NCBI GenBank assembly: GCA_041391425.1
Contig: JAWKNZ010000018.1
Span: 1 to 64,000 of the forward strand
Length of the DNA: 64,000 nucleotides
Source of the DNA: JAWKNZ01 sp041391425
Lineage (GTDB): Bacteria; Bdellovibrionota_B; Oligoflexia; Oligoflexales; JAWKNZ01
Direction of reading: 5' to 3'
In this document: positions 1 to 6,402 of the stretch, in pieces
Layout: each line of letters opens with the position of its first letter
How positions within the stretch are numbered: the stretch's first letter is position 1
Program-made: the position numbers and the translations under genes
The notes under the pieces: generated by a model
Told to the model about the DNA's origin: nothing
Seen by the model: the letters and a program-made list of their open reading frames with translations, nothing else
Databases searched by the model: none

Positions 1-1238
1 TCATTTAAAGTTTGGACTTGTCCTTTAATAGCGGGCTTATTCCTTATATCTTCTGGAAGATGTTTTGGCGTAATCAAGTCGTCATCAATCATCACATTGA
101 TTTTTTCAAGGACCTGCAAAAGTTCTCTGATATTTCCTGGCCAATCATATTTTTCCAAATACTCCATGGCACGATTCGAAATCATTCTTTCCTGACCGGT
201 TCTGTTTTTAATCTTTTGAAGGGAATAAGTGACGAGAGAGCGAATATCTCTTTTTCTGTCTCTTAATGGGGGAATAATTAGATCTAATCCCTTGAGTCTA
301 AAGTATAAATCAGGAGAAAATCTTCCTTCCTTGCTTTGTTCGATGAGTTCTGGCTTTCCAGCAGCAATCAATCTAAATTTAACGGAATACTCCTGTTGTC
401 CTCCAACTCTACGGATTTTTTTCTCTTGCAGCACTCTAAGAAGTTTAGATTGTGCAGCTTCACTTAAATGATGAATTTCATCTAAGAAGACGGTTCCACC
501 TCTGGCTAACTCAAAAATGCCGACCTTTCTTTCTGCCCCCGTAAAAGCTCCTTTCTCACTACCAAAGAGTTCTACTTCAAGAAGTTGAGAATTTTCCTTA
601 TAATTAGAGCAATTTATTGGGTATAAGCCCAAGTTTTTATTTGCTGAATTGTTATGAATACCTTGAGCAAACAGTTCTTTGCCCGTTCCAGTTTCGCCAA
701 GCAATAAGACATTGAGATCGCTTTGGGCAAATCTTAGAGCAGTTTTAGCACACTCTATGATTGATTCTGATTCACCCACAAGAGCCATTTTTTCTAAGGC
801 ATCCAATCCCTCACGATTGAGCTTATAACTTTTAACAGGTTTAAAATCGCGCTCATATTTTAAAATATGGTGTTCGGCAAAAGCCATTGTCTCGCTTTTT
901 CTGAGAGGCTTATAAATATAATTATCAATGGCGGACTCAAGCCATGAGTGTAGTGATTCTTTGGATTCATCCCCAGAAACAATACAAGCTGTCAGCATGG
1001 GATTAAGATCTTTTAACTGCGTGATAAGATCTACACCAATTTTTTGGATTCCCATAGGGCTACGGTATTGATAATCGACAAAGGCCAAAGAGTAGCTAAA
1101 GGGAGCTATTTTAAAGGCTTCGATTGCTTCAGCAGCATTTGAAAAATAATCAACTTCTCTTTCAAGTCCGTTGAGTATCCTTCGATAGGAATCAAGGCAT
1201 ATTTGATCATCATCTATAACTAAAATTTTTGATAGCAT
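1..1238 (-). CDS. Sigma-54-dependent response regulator (NtrC family), 3' end outside window
   Basis: The minus strand reads from an ATG at 1238 to the window edge, so about 412 residues are visible and the C-terminal DNA-binding helix-turn-helix is missing. An N-terminal receiver domain starts with ILVIDDD and carries the phospho-acceptor Asp in LAFVDYQY. A AAA+ sigma-54 activator domain follows, with Walker A GETGTGKE, the sigma-54 contact loop GAFTGA and Walker B FLDEIHH. The family activates RNA polymerase holding sigma-54 after phosphorylation by a partner histidine kinase. No kinase gene is visible here. Whether it belongs to the chromosome or to the conjugative element on its right cannot be told, because the left boundary of that element was not found. 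The family call is sure; target genes are unknown. Confidence 0.93.
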   Translation of the reverse strand, partial: MLSKILVIDDDQICLDSYRRILNGLEREVDYFSNAAEAIEAFKIAPFSYSLAFVDYQYRSPMGIQKIGVDLITQLKDLNPMLTACIVSGDESKESLHSWLESAIDNYIYKPLRKSETMAFAEHHILKYERDFKPVKSYKLNREGLDALEKMALVGESESIIECAKTALRFAQSDLNVLLLGETGTGKELFAQGIHNNSANKNLGLYPINCSNYKENSQLLEVELFGSEKGAFTGAERKVGIFELARGGTVFLDEIHHLSEAAQSKLLRVLQEKKIRRVGGQQEYSVKFRLIAAGKPELIEQSKEGRFSPDLYFRLKGLDLIIPPLRDRKRDIRSLVTYSLQKIKNRTGQERMISNRAMEYLEKYDWPGNIRELLQVLEKINVMIDDDLITPKHLPEDIRNKPAIKGQVQTLN

Positions 1239-1672
1239 TACTGCCCCCAATCTTTATCGATGCTAGATTGTGCAAAGGTGGGGCCAAGAATAAGAATTCA
1301 GGAGCAAACTTCGTAGAGCCTTGTAAACAGTGACATTTTCCCCTGCGCGCTTTATAAACAATTTTTGAGAAAAAATCTAGAATCCGGCGACTTTTCGCCG
1401 ATTAAATTTGGCCATTTTATCTAAGTTATTAATTTAAAAGAAATAAATTTGAAATAAGTGAGGTGGCGAATTAACACCGGTATACCGGATCGTTTTAATT
1501 AATAAACTCTATCTCCATAAGATACTTTAACTTTTTAAAAAATTGAAAGTGGCGAAGATGTTTATAACAGTCTCTTCTAGAGGTAAATGTATTTTTTTTA
1601 TGGTGCTAATTTGACCCTAGTTTTTTATCTCGAAGAGATGCTCAGGCATTATAAATAGGAATATTAATTCAA
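1239..1672. other. Intergenic region with hairpin, palindrome and repeated GGCGAA motifs
   Basis: This gene-free stretch lies between two minus-strand genes. It holds a hairpin at 1385-1400 (CGGCGA, loop CTTT, TCGCCG), a perfect 12-base palindrome CCGGTATACCGG at 1477-1488, and two direct copies of GTGGCGAA (1463-1470 and 1549-1556). Related copies lie beyond ribB (ATGGCGAA at 3664, inverted TTCGCCAC at 3748). The palindrome looks like a regulator-binding site. I see no coding region. Confidence 0.5.
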
Positions 1673-2602
1673 TCAAACTGGAATAAAACACTCAAAGCGA
1701 ACTGGAGTCCTTCCATTAGAGACTGCTGTTTTATAAGAAGGCTTATTTTGATAGTCAACTGTTCCCCAAATAAAATCATTTGGCTTTGAAAATTCCGTAA
1801 TAAATTTTCTTTGAATTGCCCTAGCTAGTCTCGTTCCCTTGAAACCTTTGTCTATAAGTATCTCATTAAAATAAAAACCCTCATGACCAAGAAATTTACT
1901 CCTTTTAGCTGCAATCAGTCCAATTTTCTTCTCATCCAAATAAACATATTTTAGTAAACCATCATTGATTGAACTTCTCATAGTTTCCGGGCTATTTATC
2001 GTAACTCTGTCTTTTAAATCTTTATTTGCTTCATGAAAATCATTGTAACTAGTCTTGTACCAGTCATAGTAGGAATCATCTGAAATATTTTTAAATGATA
2101 TTTCTTCTTCTTTAGGCCACTTAGCAACTCTTTCAATCTGGCCATATGTAGATACAAGGTAAGTTGACCCAATTAGAACAGATTCAATTATTTTGTCGCT
2201 CCACACTCTAACATATCGTGGTTCAAAAACCTTAAAAAGAGATTTTAAGTATTGTCTGTAAAAATCAGAAATTTCTTTATCACTAGCACTAAAGTTAGGT
2301 ATAATCTGAACAAACGGAAGCTCTACATTTCCGCCTTCATGACGTATTCCACAAATTAATTTTCTTTTATCATCTATTTTAATAACTCTTTCAGAAAAAT
2401 CATCCGCAGATGCTCCTTGAATATTAAAATATTTTAACCTCGCAAGCTTTGTCTCTTCAGAATTTAAATCATTAAATTCCTCATTTAAATCTTCTTGCAA
2501 TGATTTAATAGCAAGATCTTTATTGATTTTGTATTTAGATAAATTAAAAGTACTCAAGTTGGCTTTAGAAAAAGCTAGTAAATCACTATCAGACAATTTC
2601 AT
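1673..2602 (-). CDS. GNAT-like acetyltransferase, hypothetical
   Basis: This encodes a 309-residue protein without signal peptide or membrane segment. The C-terminal third, from about residue 225, reads like a GNAT acetyltransferase fold: a strand with KKIGLIAAKRS, then FNEILIDKGFKGTRLARAIQRKF resembling the acetyl-CoA-binding loop and helix, and a final strand with VSNGRTPVRFE. The N-terminal 200 residues are not recognised. Family proteins move an acetyl group from acetyl-CoA to an amine; the substrate here is unknown. It lies downstream of ribB on the same strand, separated by a strong hairpin at 2631-2655, so it may be expressed apart from ribB. The GNAT assignment is made from motif shape only. 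Confidence 0.6.
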   Translation of the reverse strand: MKLSDSDLLAFSKANLSTFNLSKYKINKDLAIKSLQEDLNEEFNDLNSEETKLARLKYFNIQGASADDFSERVIKIDDKRKLICGIRHEGGNVELPFVQIIPNFSASDKEISDFYRQYLKSLFKVFEPRYVRVWSDKIIESVLIGSTYLVSTYGQIERVAKWPKEEEISFKNISDDSYYDWYKTSYNDFHEANKDLKDRVTINSPETMRSSINDGLLKYVYLDEKKIGLIAAKRSKFLGHEGFYFNEILIDKGFKGTRLARAIQRKFITEFSKPNDFIWGTVDYQNKPSYKTAVSNGRTPVRFECFIPV

Positions 2603-2630
2603 AAATTATTCCTATATCAGTAATTTAGAC

Positions 2631-2655
2631 GGTAGCCTCTTTTAAAGAGGCTACC
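2631..2655 (-). terminator. Perfect 12-bp stem hairpin after ribB
   Basis: GGTAGCCTCTTT and AAAGAGGCTACC form a perfect inverted repeat with a single-base spacer. It sits just beyond the ribB stop codon on the minus strand. No long T run follows on the minus strand, so it may act as an mRNA-stabilising hairpin or a weak terminator. Confidence 0.6.
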
Positions 2656-2676
2656 TTTGAAGGATTTCTACCAAAA

Positions 2677-3474
2677 TTAATTATTGTCAATCAAATCCGA
2701 TATTTTAATCAACTCTATACCATGGATTTTTGCAATTTGCACAAGATCATCATATCGTGCCATAGAGCCATCGGTGTTCATTATTTCGCAAATCACGACT
2801 CCATCAGATAATCCTGCTTTTTTCATTAACTCTAAAGAACCTTCTGTATGTCCCTGTCTCTTAGTTAGCCCTTCGCTTTCTCCTATTAAGGTAAAAACGT
2901 GACCAGGAGATCGAAAATCAACTTTCTTAGCTTCATCAGACATTAAGTGCAAAATAGTTTCAGCTTTTTCTTTTGCAGAGACTCCTGTATGAGTTGAATT
3001 GAGGTCGATCGAATTTCCAAAGCTTGGGATATCAATAGAATCCAAACTTTTTTTCGCTTTTTCAATCCCAAGCCTTCTTGCACGCACTGGAGATATAGCG
3101 ATACAAATTGTCCCTCGCCCATAGGTTGAAAGAAAATTTAATTTTTCCTGGTCAACCTTTTCCGCGGCCAATACAAAGTCGCCTTCATTCTCTCGACCTT
3201 CATCATCAAAAAGAATACACATTTTTCCAGATCGCAAATCCGAAATTGCTTGCTTTAGATGTTTTTGTCTAAGCCCTTCTATTTCATTTTTCATTGCTGA
3301 CCATGAAGAAAATCCGTATTCTTTCGCTAAATAAAACTGGGCATCACTTAACTTCGAAGCTTTTGTGAGACCTGTTTTCCTCAAGGATTCTCCATTTCTG
3401 GCCTGCCTTAACAATCCTTTGGCTTGTTTCTTCAAATGCTCTAAATTTGCTCTGGGGGGTAATTGGAACTTCAT
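2677..3474 (-). CDS. ribB: 3,4-dihydroxy-2-butanone 4-phosphate synthase with extra N-terminal domain
   Basis: This enzyme converts ribulose 5-phosphate to the four-carbon precursor of riboflavin. From about residue 70 the protein matches RibB: GKMCILFDDEGRENEGDFVLAAE includes the acidic Mg-binding cluster, followed by RSPGHVFTLIGE and RQGHTEGSLELMKKAGL. It ends at 265 residues with no RibA (GTP cyclohydrolase II) domain. Residues 1-65 (LEHLKKQAKGLLR, then AKEYGFSSWSAMKNEI) are not part of RibB. They resemble the short N-terminal segment found ahead of ankyrin repeats in many bacterial proteins. The start is supported by the Shine-Dalgarno GGAGGA just upstream. It is a lone riboflavin gene, with no ribA, ribE or ribD neighbours. 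Function is sure; the role of the front domain is not known to me. Confidence 0.9.
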   Translation of the reverse strand: MKFQLPPRANLEHLKKQAKGLLRQARNGESLRKTGLTKASKLSDAQFYLAKEYGFSSWSAMKNEIEGLRQKHLKQAISDLRSGKMCILFDDEGRENEGDFVLAAEKVDQEKLNFLSTYGRGTICIAISPVRARRLGIEKAKKSLDSIDIPSFGNSIDLNSTHTGVSAKEKAETILHLMSDEAKKVDFRSPGHVFTLIGESEGLTKRQGHTEGSLELMKKAGLSDGVVICEIMNTDGSMARYDDLVQIAKIHGIELIKISDLIDNN

Positions 3475-3496
3475 CAGTTCCTCCTTTCGTAATTTG

Positions 3497-3592
3497 CTGG
3501 AGCCCGCATCCCAGTGAAAGAAGGATGACTAAATAAAAAACTTTTTTGGCGGGTTATACCCTTTCTGCGGGCCAGTGGCTTCCATAAAAGCC
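3497..3592 (-). promoter_or_regulatory. Structured 5' leader of ribB
   Basis: On the minus strand ahead of ribB there is a long-range pairing between CTGGCCCGC (3567-3575) and GCGGGCTCCAG (3497-3507). It encloses a hairpin GGGTATAACCC (3551-3561) and is preceded by a small hairpin GGCTT/AAGCC (3577-3592). Lone ribB genes are commonly controlled by FMN riboswitches, but the conserved FMN-element blocks are not recognisable here. It may be a diverged riboswitch or another leader structure. Confidence 0.4.
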
Positions 3593-3600
3593 GTTATCAC

Positions 3601-3936
3601 AATTACCATTGTTATTATTTATAATGCAATAAAAAATTAATTTGTTTTTTAAGTTTGTTGGAGATGGCGAATAGGTAGAGTAAATGAAATATTGCGCCAC
3701 TCCTATCCGACTAAAATATATGAACTAATTTTAATTCTCATCAAATCTTCGCCACCTTGGTAACCCACATTCAAAAAATTAATCTTATATATCCTTTTAT
3801 TTCAAGCTCTTAGAAAACTCAAATCTTGGAACAAACCTTGTAATCCTCTTGTGTCGTCGCCGGCACTAAAAGCGGCTACTTAACAATCCATTAATGAACT
3901 TGCTTCAAATTAATGGATATTTTTAAAGGAGATCTA
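3601..3936. other. Intergenic region left of the conjugation genes
   Basis: This AT-rich gene-free region separates the minus-strand ribB from the plus-strand conjugation block. It must hold divergent promoters, but none stands out. It contains ATGGCGAA at 3664 and its inverted relative TTCGCCAC at 3748, matching motifs at 1463 and 1549. The left end of the mobile element may fall in or beyond this region, but no copy of the tRNA-Pro end is seen. Confidence 0.4.
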
Positions 3937-4410
3937 ATGGGAAAACTTGAAACGCATAAGCCGTGGCTTAATGACAATGGTGAGTTGAAATCAGATGAGC
4001 AAATTAAAAGGGAGTGCCAATCGTGGAAACCTTCTGACTGGGACAACTATCTCTCAGAGCTAGAATCTCCCCAAAGAGAAGTGACCTTTTCTAAAGAATC
4101 ATCGTTGGAAGGTTTTTCAGCTGAGGAATGTGCTGGCCTTATTTTTTCTATGGCTAGCGAAGAAAAATTTCCATTCATGAAAATCGCAGTCAAAGCTTCA
4201 TTAAATAATCTGACTCCAAAACAACGAAATATTGTTCATTCATATTATTGGGAAGGAAAAACAGTAGTAGAGATCGCACAATTCATGAAAATATCAAAGC
4301 AAGCCGTTTCAAAAACTTTAAAAGCTGCTTTGCATAAACTCAAATTAGATCTTATGAACGGTCTGCTCAAAAAAAGAATTCAAGCTGCAAAAGAAATTCT
4401 AGCTTCATAG
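3937..4410 (+). CDS. Sigma-70 region 4-type helix-turn-helix regulator
   Basis: This encodes 157 residues. The ATG at 3937 is chosen over the one at 3913 because AAAGGAG lies seven bases before it. The C-terminal half carries a sigma region 4-like helix-turn-helix: LTPKQRNIVHSYYWEG, VVEIAQFMKISKQAVSKTL, then ALHKLKLDL. There is no region 2, so this is not a complete sigma factor. It is more likely a DNA-binding regulator of the element, or a protein that touches RNA polymerase as region 4 does. The N-terminal 85 residues (KPWLNDNGELKSDEQIKREC) are unknown. It is the first gene of the conjugation block and is followed by a second, shorter region 4 protein. Confidence 0.7.
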   Translation: MGKLETHKPWLNDNGELKSDEQIKRECQSWKPSDWDNYLSELESPQREVTFSKESSLEGFSAEECAGLIFSMASEEKFPFMKIAVKASLNNLTPKQRNIVHSYYWEGKTVVEIAQFMKISKQAVSKTLKAALHKLKLDLMNGLLKKRIQAAKEILAS

Positions 4411-4524
4411 GTTTCCTCAAAAGGATGACGAAAGTTGACCTGCAATGACTTATCTCCAAGAGGTTGACTAAATCCATATTAGTGAAGGGTGTGATCAAAA
4501 TACAAATCTAAAAAAACAAAAACA

Positions 4525-4692
4525 ATGGAGGCTAAGATTAAAATCATTCAAAAAATAAAAAAGATTCTTCTAAAAAAAGATCCAATCGATTTAGAAGAAA
4601 AATGGAGAAAAAAACTTGCGCGTGAAAATGCAGAAAAATCGATAAGGGAAATGAAAGAGAAAATGCTTTATCTGTACTATGGAGGATTTTAA
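4525..4692 (+). CDS. Small basic protein, 55 residues
   Basis: A short reading frame starts at ATG 4525 and ends in a TAA that overlaps the ATG of the next gene by one base (TAATG), typical of translational coupling. The product is very rich in Lys and Glu (IIQKIKKILLKK, EEKWRKKLAREN, SIREMKEKM) and should be one or two charged helices. There is no clear Shine-Dalgarno. No homology is recognised. It is supported mainly by position and the coupled junction. Confidence 0.5.
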   Translation: MEAKIKIIQKIKKILLKKDPIDLEEKWRKKLARENAEKSIREMKEKMLYLYYGGF

Positions 4693-4943
4693 TGTCTAAA
4701 TCGTTTTCTCAAGAGGATCAGATTATTGCCCGCTCTTTAATGAAAAAATTGCCATTAAAACATCGAAAGGCTTTAGCTTTAAGATTTTGGCATAATCAAT
4801 CTATTTTTGAAATTTCAAAAATTATTAGAGCAAGCTGGGAAGACACAGACAGAATTATCAAGGAGGCTCTTAGAATACTAAAATCTGAATGTCTTAATCA
4901 GCCTCATTTCTCAAGAACACTTTATGAGGTTTCCGCCGCTTAA
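4692..4943 (+). CDS. Sigma region 4-like small helix-turn-helix protein
   Basis: This encodes 83 residues consisting almost entirely of a sigma region 4-like helix-turn-helix: LPLKHRKALALRFWHNQ, SIFEISKIIRASWEDTDRI, then IKEALRILKSECL. It parallels the C-terminal half of the gene at 3937, so the element has two region 4-type proteins in tandem. GGAGG lies just before the ATG. The start overlaps the upstream small gene by one base. It is probably a transcription regulator of the conjugation operon; this is inference. Confidence 0.65.
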   Translation: MSKSFSQEDQIIARSLMKKLPLKHRKALALRFWHNQSIFEISKIIRASWEDTDRIIKEALRILKSECLNQPHFSRTLYEVSAA

Positions 4944-4960
4944 AAAAGGAGATGTGTTTC

Positions 4961-5320
4961 ATGAATTCATTTGATGTTTTTAGAGGGTCACAAAATAAAA
5001 AAGGTCAAGTTTTAAAAGTGAGAAGTGTTGGACTTGCGTACTGTGATGAGAGTTCACAGATAGGTGAAATTCATATCAATGATTTGCCTCACCAGCTTTT
5101 TTATATTTATGCAGAGGAAAGTATAAATCACACATTCGACTATACTATTTTTATTCAAGACAGGAGTACAGAAGAGTTAATACCCGTGGGTGTTGGCTAT
5201 CTCTTAGTGGGAGATAATGCTGGTTTGATTCGCCTTGACTGGGATTTTTATAACAATTCCAATATTTATATAAATCTCACTCCTCAAAATAATAAAACTT
5301 CGTTGGGCTTGGCCGCATAA
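4961..5320 (+). CDS. Hypothetical protein, 119 residues
   Basis: The start at 4961 is preferred because AAGGAG sits eight bases upstream; the in-frame ATG at 4952 directly touches that site. The protein has no signal peptide or membrane segment. It alternates short strands (KVRSVGLAYCDESSQ, HINDLPHQLFYIY) and looks all-beta. I do not recognise it. Its position between regulators and pilus genes of the element suggests a conjugation accessory role. It and the next gene (5422) are of similar size and beta-rich look, but I see no clear shared motif. Confidence 0.6.
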   Translation: MNSFDVFRGSQNKKGQVLKVRSVGLAYCDESSQIGEIHINDLPHQLFYIYAEESINHTFDYTIFIQDRSTEELIPVGVGYLLVGDNAGLIRLDWDFYNNSNIYINLTPQNNKTSLGLAA

Positions 5321-5421
5321 CAGTTCAATTTCTAAAATTTGAGGTGAATCAAATAAAATAATTTAATGGGATGCTTAGAAAAGTGCAATCAAATAACCAA
5401 TAACGTAACTATGAGGTCTTA

Positions 5422-5775
5422 ATGGTAAATAAAAATACATTTGCAAATAAAGCCGAAACTCTTATTTTAGGCTGGCTCGATCCTCGTACAAACACCATAC
5501 ATCACGCTGGTGTGGGATTTTATAATGAGCAGTACGGCGAATATCTTCTAAAGATAGATGAGGAGCCTAGTGAAAAAAAATATTATTTAAAACCCAGTGA
5601 CAGCGAAGATAATGAAATCCGCTATAGAATGGAGCTTGTATTAAAACGAAAAGACGGAAGCTTCTTAAAAAGGCAACTTGTTGGAGAAGGCTATAAAAGT
5701 GACGACACTAATGGGAATGTCTTTATCGATTATGGCTCGAAATATAAAACTCTTGTCCTTTATTTAAACAATTAA
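5422..5775 (+). CDS. Hypothetical protein, 117 residues
   Basis: This is a soluble, beta-rich small protein (LILGWLDPRTNTIHHAGVGF near the N terminus, KTLVLYLNN at the end). The stop TAA at 5773-5775 overlaps the ATG of the VirB2-like pilin gene by one base, so the two are translationally coupled and probably work in the same system. No family is recognised. Confidence 0.6.
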   Translation: MVNKNTFANKAETLILGWLDPRTNTIHHAGVGFYNEQYGEYLLKIDEEPSEKKYYLKPSDSEDNEIRYRMELVLKRKDGSFLKRQLVGEGYKSDDTNGNVFIDYGSKYKTLVLYLNN

Positions 5776-6086
5776 TGATGTCTAAGAAAATTTGGATTGT
5801 AGCTCTATTAGGCTTTATCGGAGTTTGCTTTTTATTTTCCGATCCTTTGTTAGCCCAGACCTATGGAGGTGGAGGCTTTGAAAATCGCATCAAAGGACTT
5901 ACTGATAACCTCATGTCGGTGATCCTCCCTGCTGTAGCTATACTTGGATTGCTCTACGCAGCCATGCTGGCTGCAAGTGGTGATGAAGGTGCTAAAAAAA
6001 GGATGATTCTCGTAATTATTGCGAGTGTTATTGGCTTTCTAGCGCCGATGATTATTCGTTGGTTCCAATCAGCAGCAGGAGGTTAA
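5775..6086 (+). CDS. VirB2/TrbC-like pilin subunit
   Basis: This encodes 103 residues. A signal peptide (IWIVALLGFIGVCFLF, ending LLAQT) is followed by a glycine-rich stretch and two hydrophobic segments. The first is VILPAVAILGLLYAAMLAA and the second MILVIIASVIGFLAPMI, separated by a short charged loop (GDEGAKKR). This is the layout of VirB2/TrbC conjugative pilins, which insert in the inner membrane and are extracted to build the pilus. It is followed at once by a VirB3-like and a VirB4-like gene, the usual order. The 3' end carries the AGGAGG ribosome site of the next gene. Confidence 0.85.
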   Translation: MMSKKIWIVALLGFIGVCFLFSDPLLAQTYGGGGFENRIKGLTDNLMSVILPAVAILGLLYAAMLAASGDEGAKKRMILVIIASVIGFLAPMIIRWFQSAAGG

Positions 6087-6087
6087 A

Positions 6088-6402
6088 CTGAGAGGGTTAA
6101 ATAAATCAACTGTTCATCGAAACTTAGATGCTAAATTTAAAATTGGGGGCCTTGAGGCCCTCGATGTTTTGGTGGCTTTGATTTTTGCTGCCATTATGAA
6201 TTTATTTTTTTCTGGGACTATACTAGAGGGACCATTGGTCCTTGGCACACCTCTTTTAATTATAGGTATTCTTTATTTTGGTAAAAAAGGAAAGCCAGAA
6301 AATTTTCTTGTGCATTTGATTCGATTTTATTTAGATCCTGGTTTTTATTCAGCAGCTTGTGATTTGAGTCACAGTCATCAAAGGAAAAAGATTTATGGGT
6401 AA
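6088..6402 (+). CDS. VirB3/TraL-like conjugation protein, apparent CTG start
   Basis: This is an inner-membrane component of the pilus assembly machine. The hydrophobic part VALIFAAIMNLFFSG and LVLGTPLLIIGILYFG is followed by GKPENFLVHLIRFYLDPGF, like the TraL C terminus. The first standard start is a GTG at 6169, which lacks a ribosome site and cuts off the conserved front. The frame stays open upstream to a CTG at 6088, exactly five bases after a perfect AGGAGG (6077-6082). Starting there gives 104 residues with LNKSTVHRNLDAKFKIGG, matching the usual family length of about 100. I therefore take CTG 6088 as the probable start. The gene overlaps the VirB4 gene by eight bases. Confidence 0.7.
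   Translation: MRGLNKSTVHRNLDAKFKIGGLEALDVLVALIFAAIMNLFFSGTILEGPLVLGTPLLIIGILYFGKKGKPENFLVHLIRFYLDPGFYSAACDLSHSHQRKKIYG

Noticed and set aside
3497..3592. FMN riboswitch before ribB
   Set aside because: The position is right and stems are present, but the conserved FMN-element sequence blocks cannot be found by eye; left as an unassigned leader.
1239..3936. Left attachment site of the element
   Set aside because: No copy of the tRNA-Pro 3' end or its terminator was seen here, so the left end is probably outside the window or too short to recognise.
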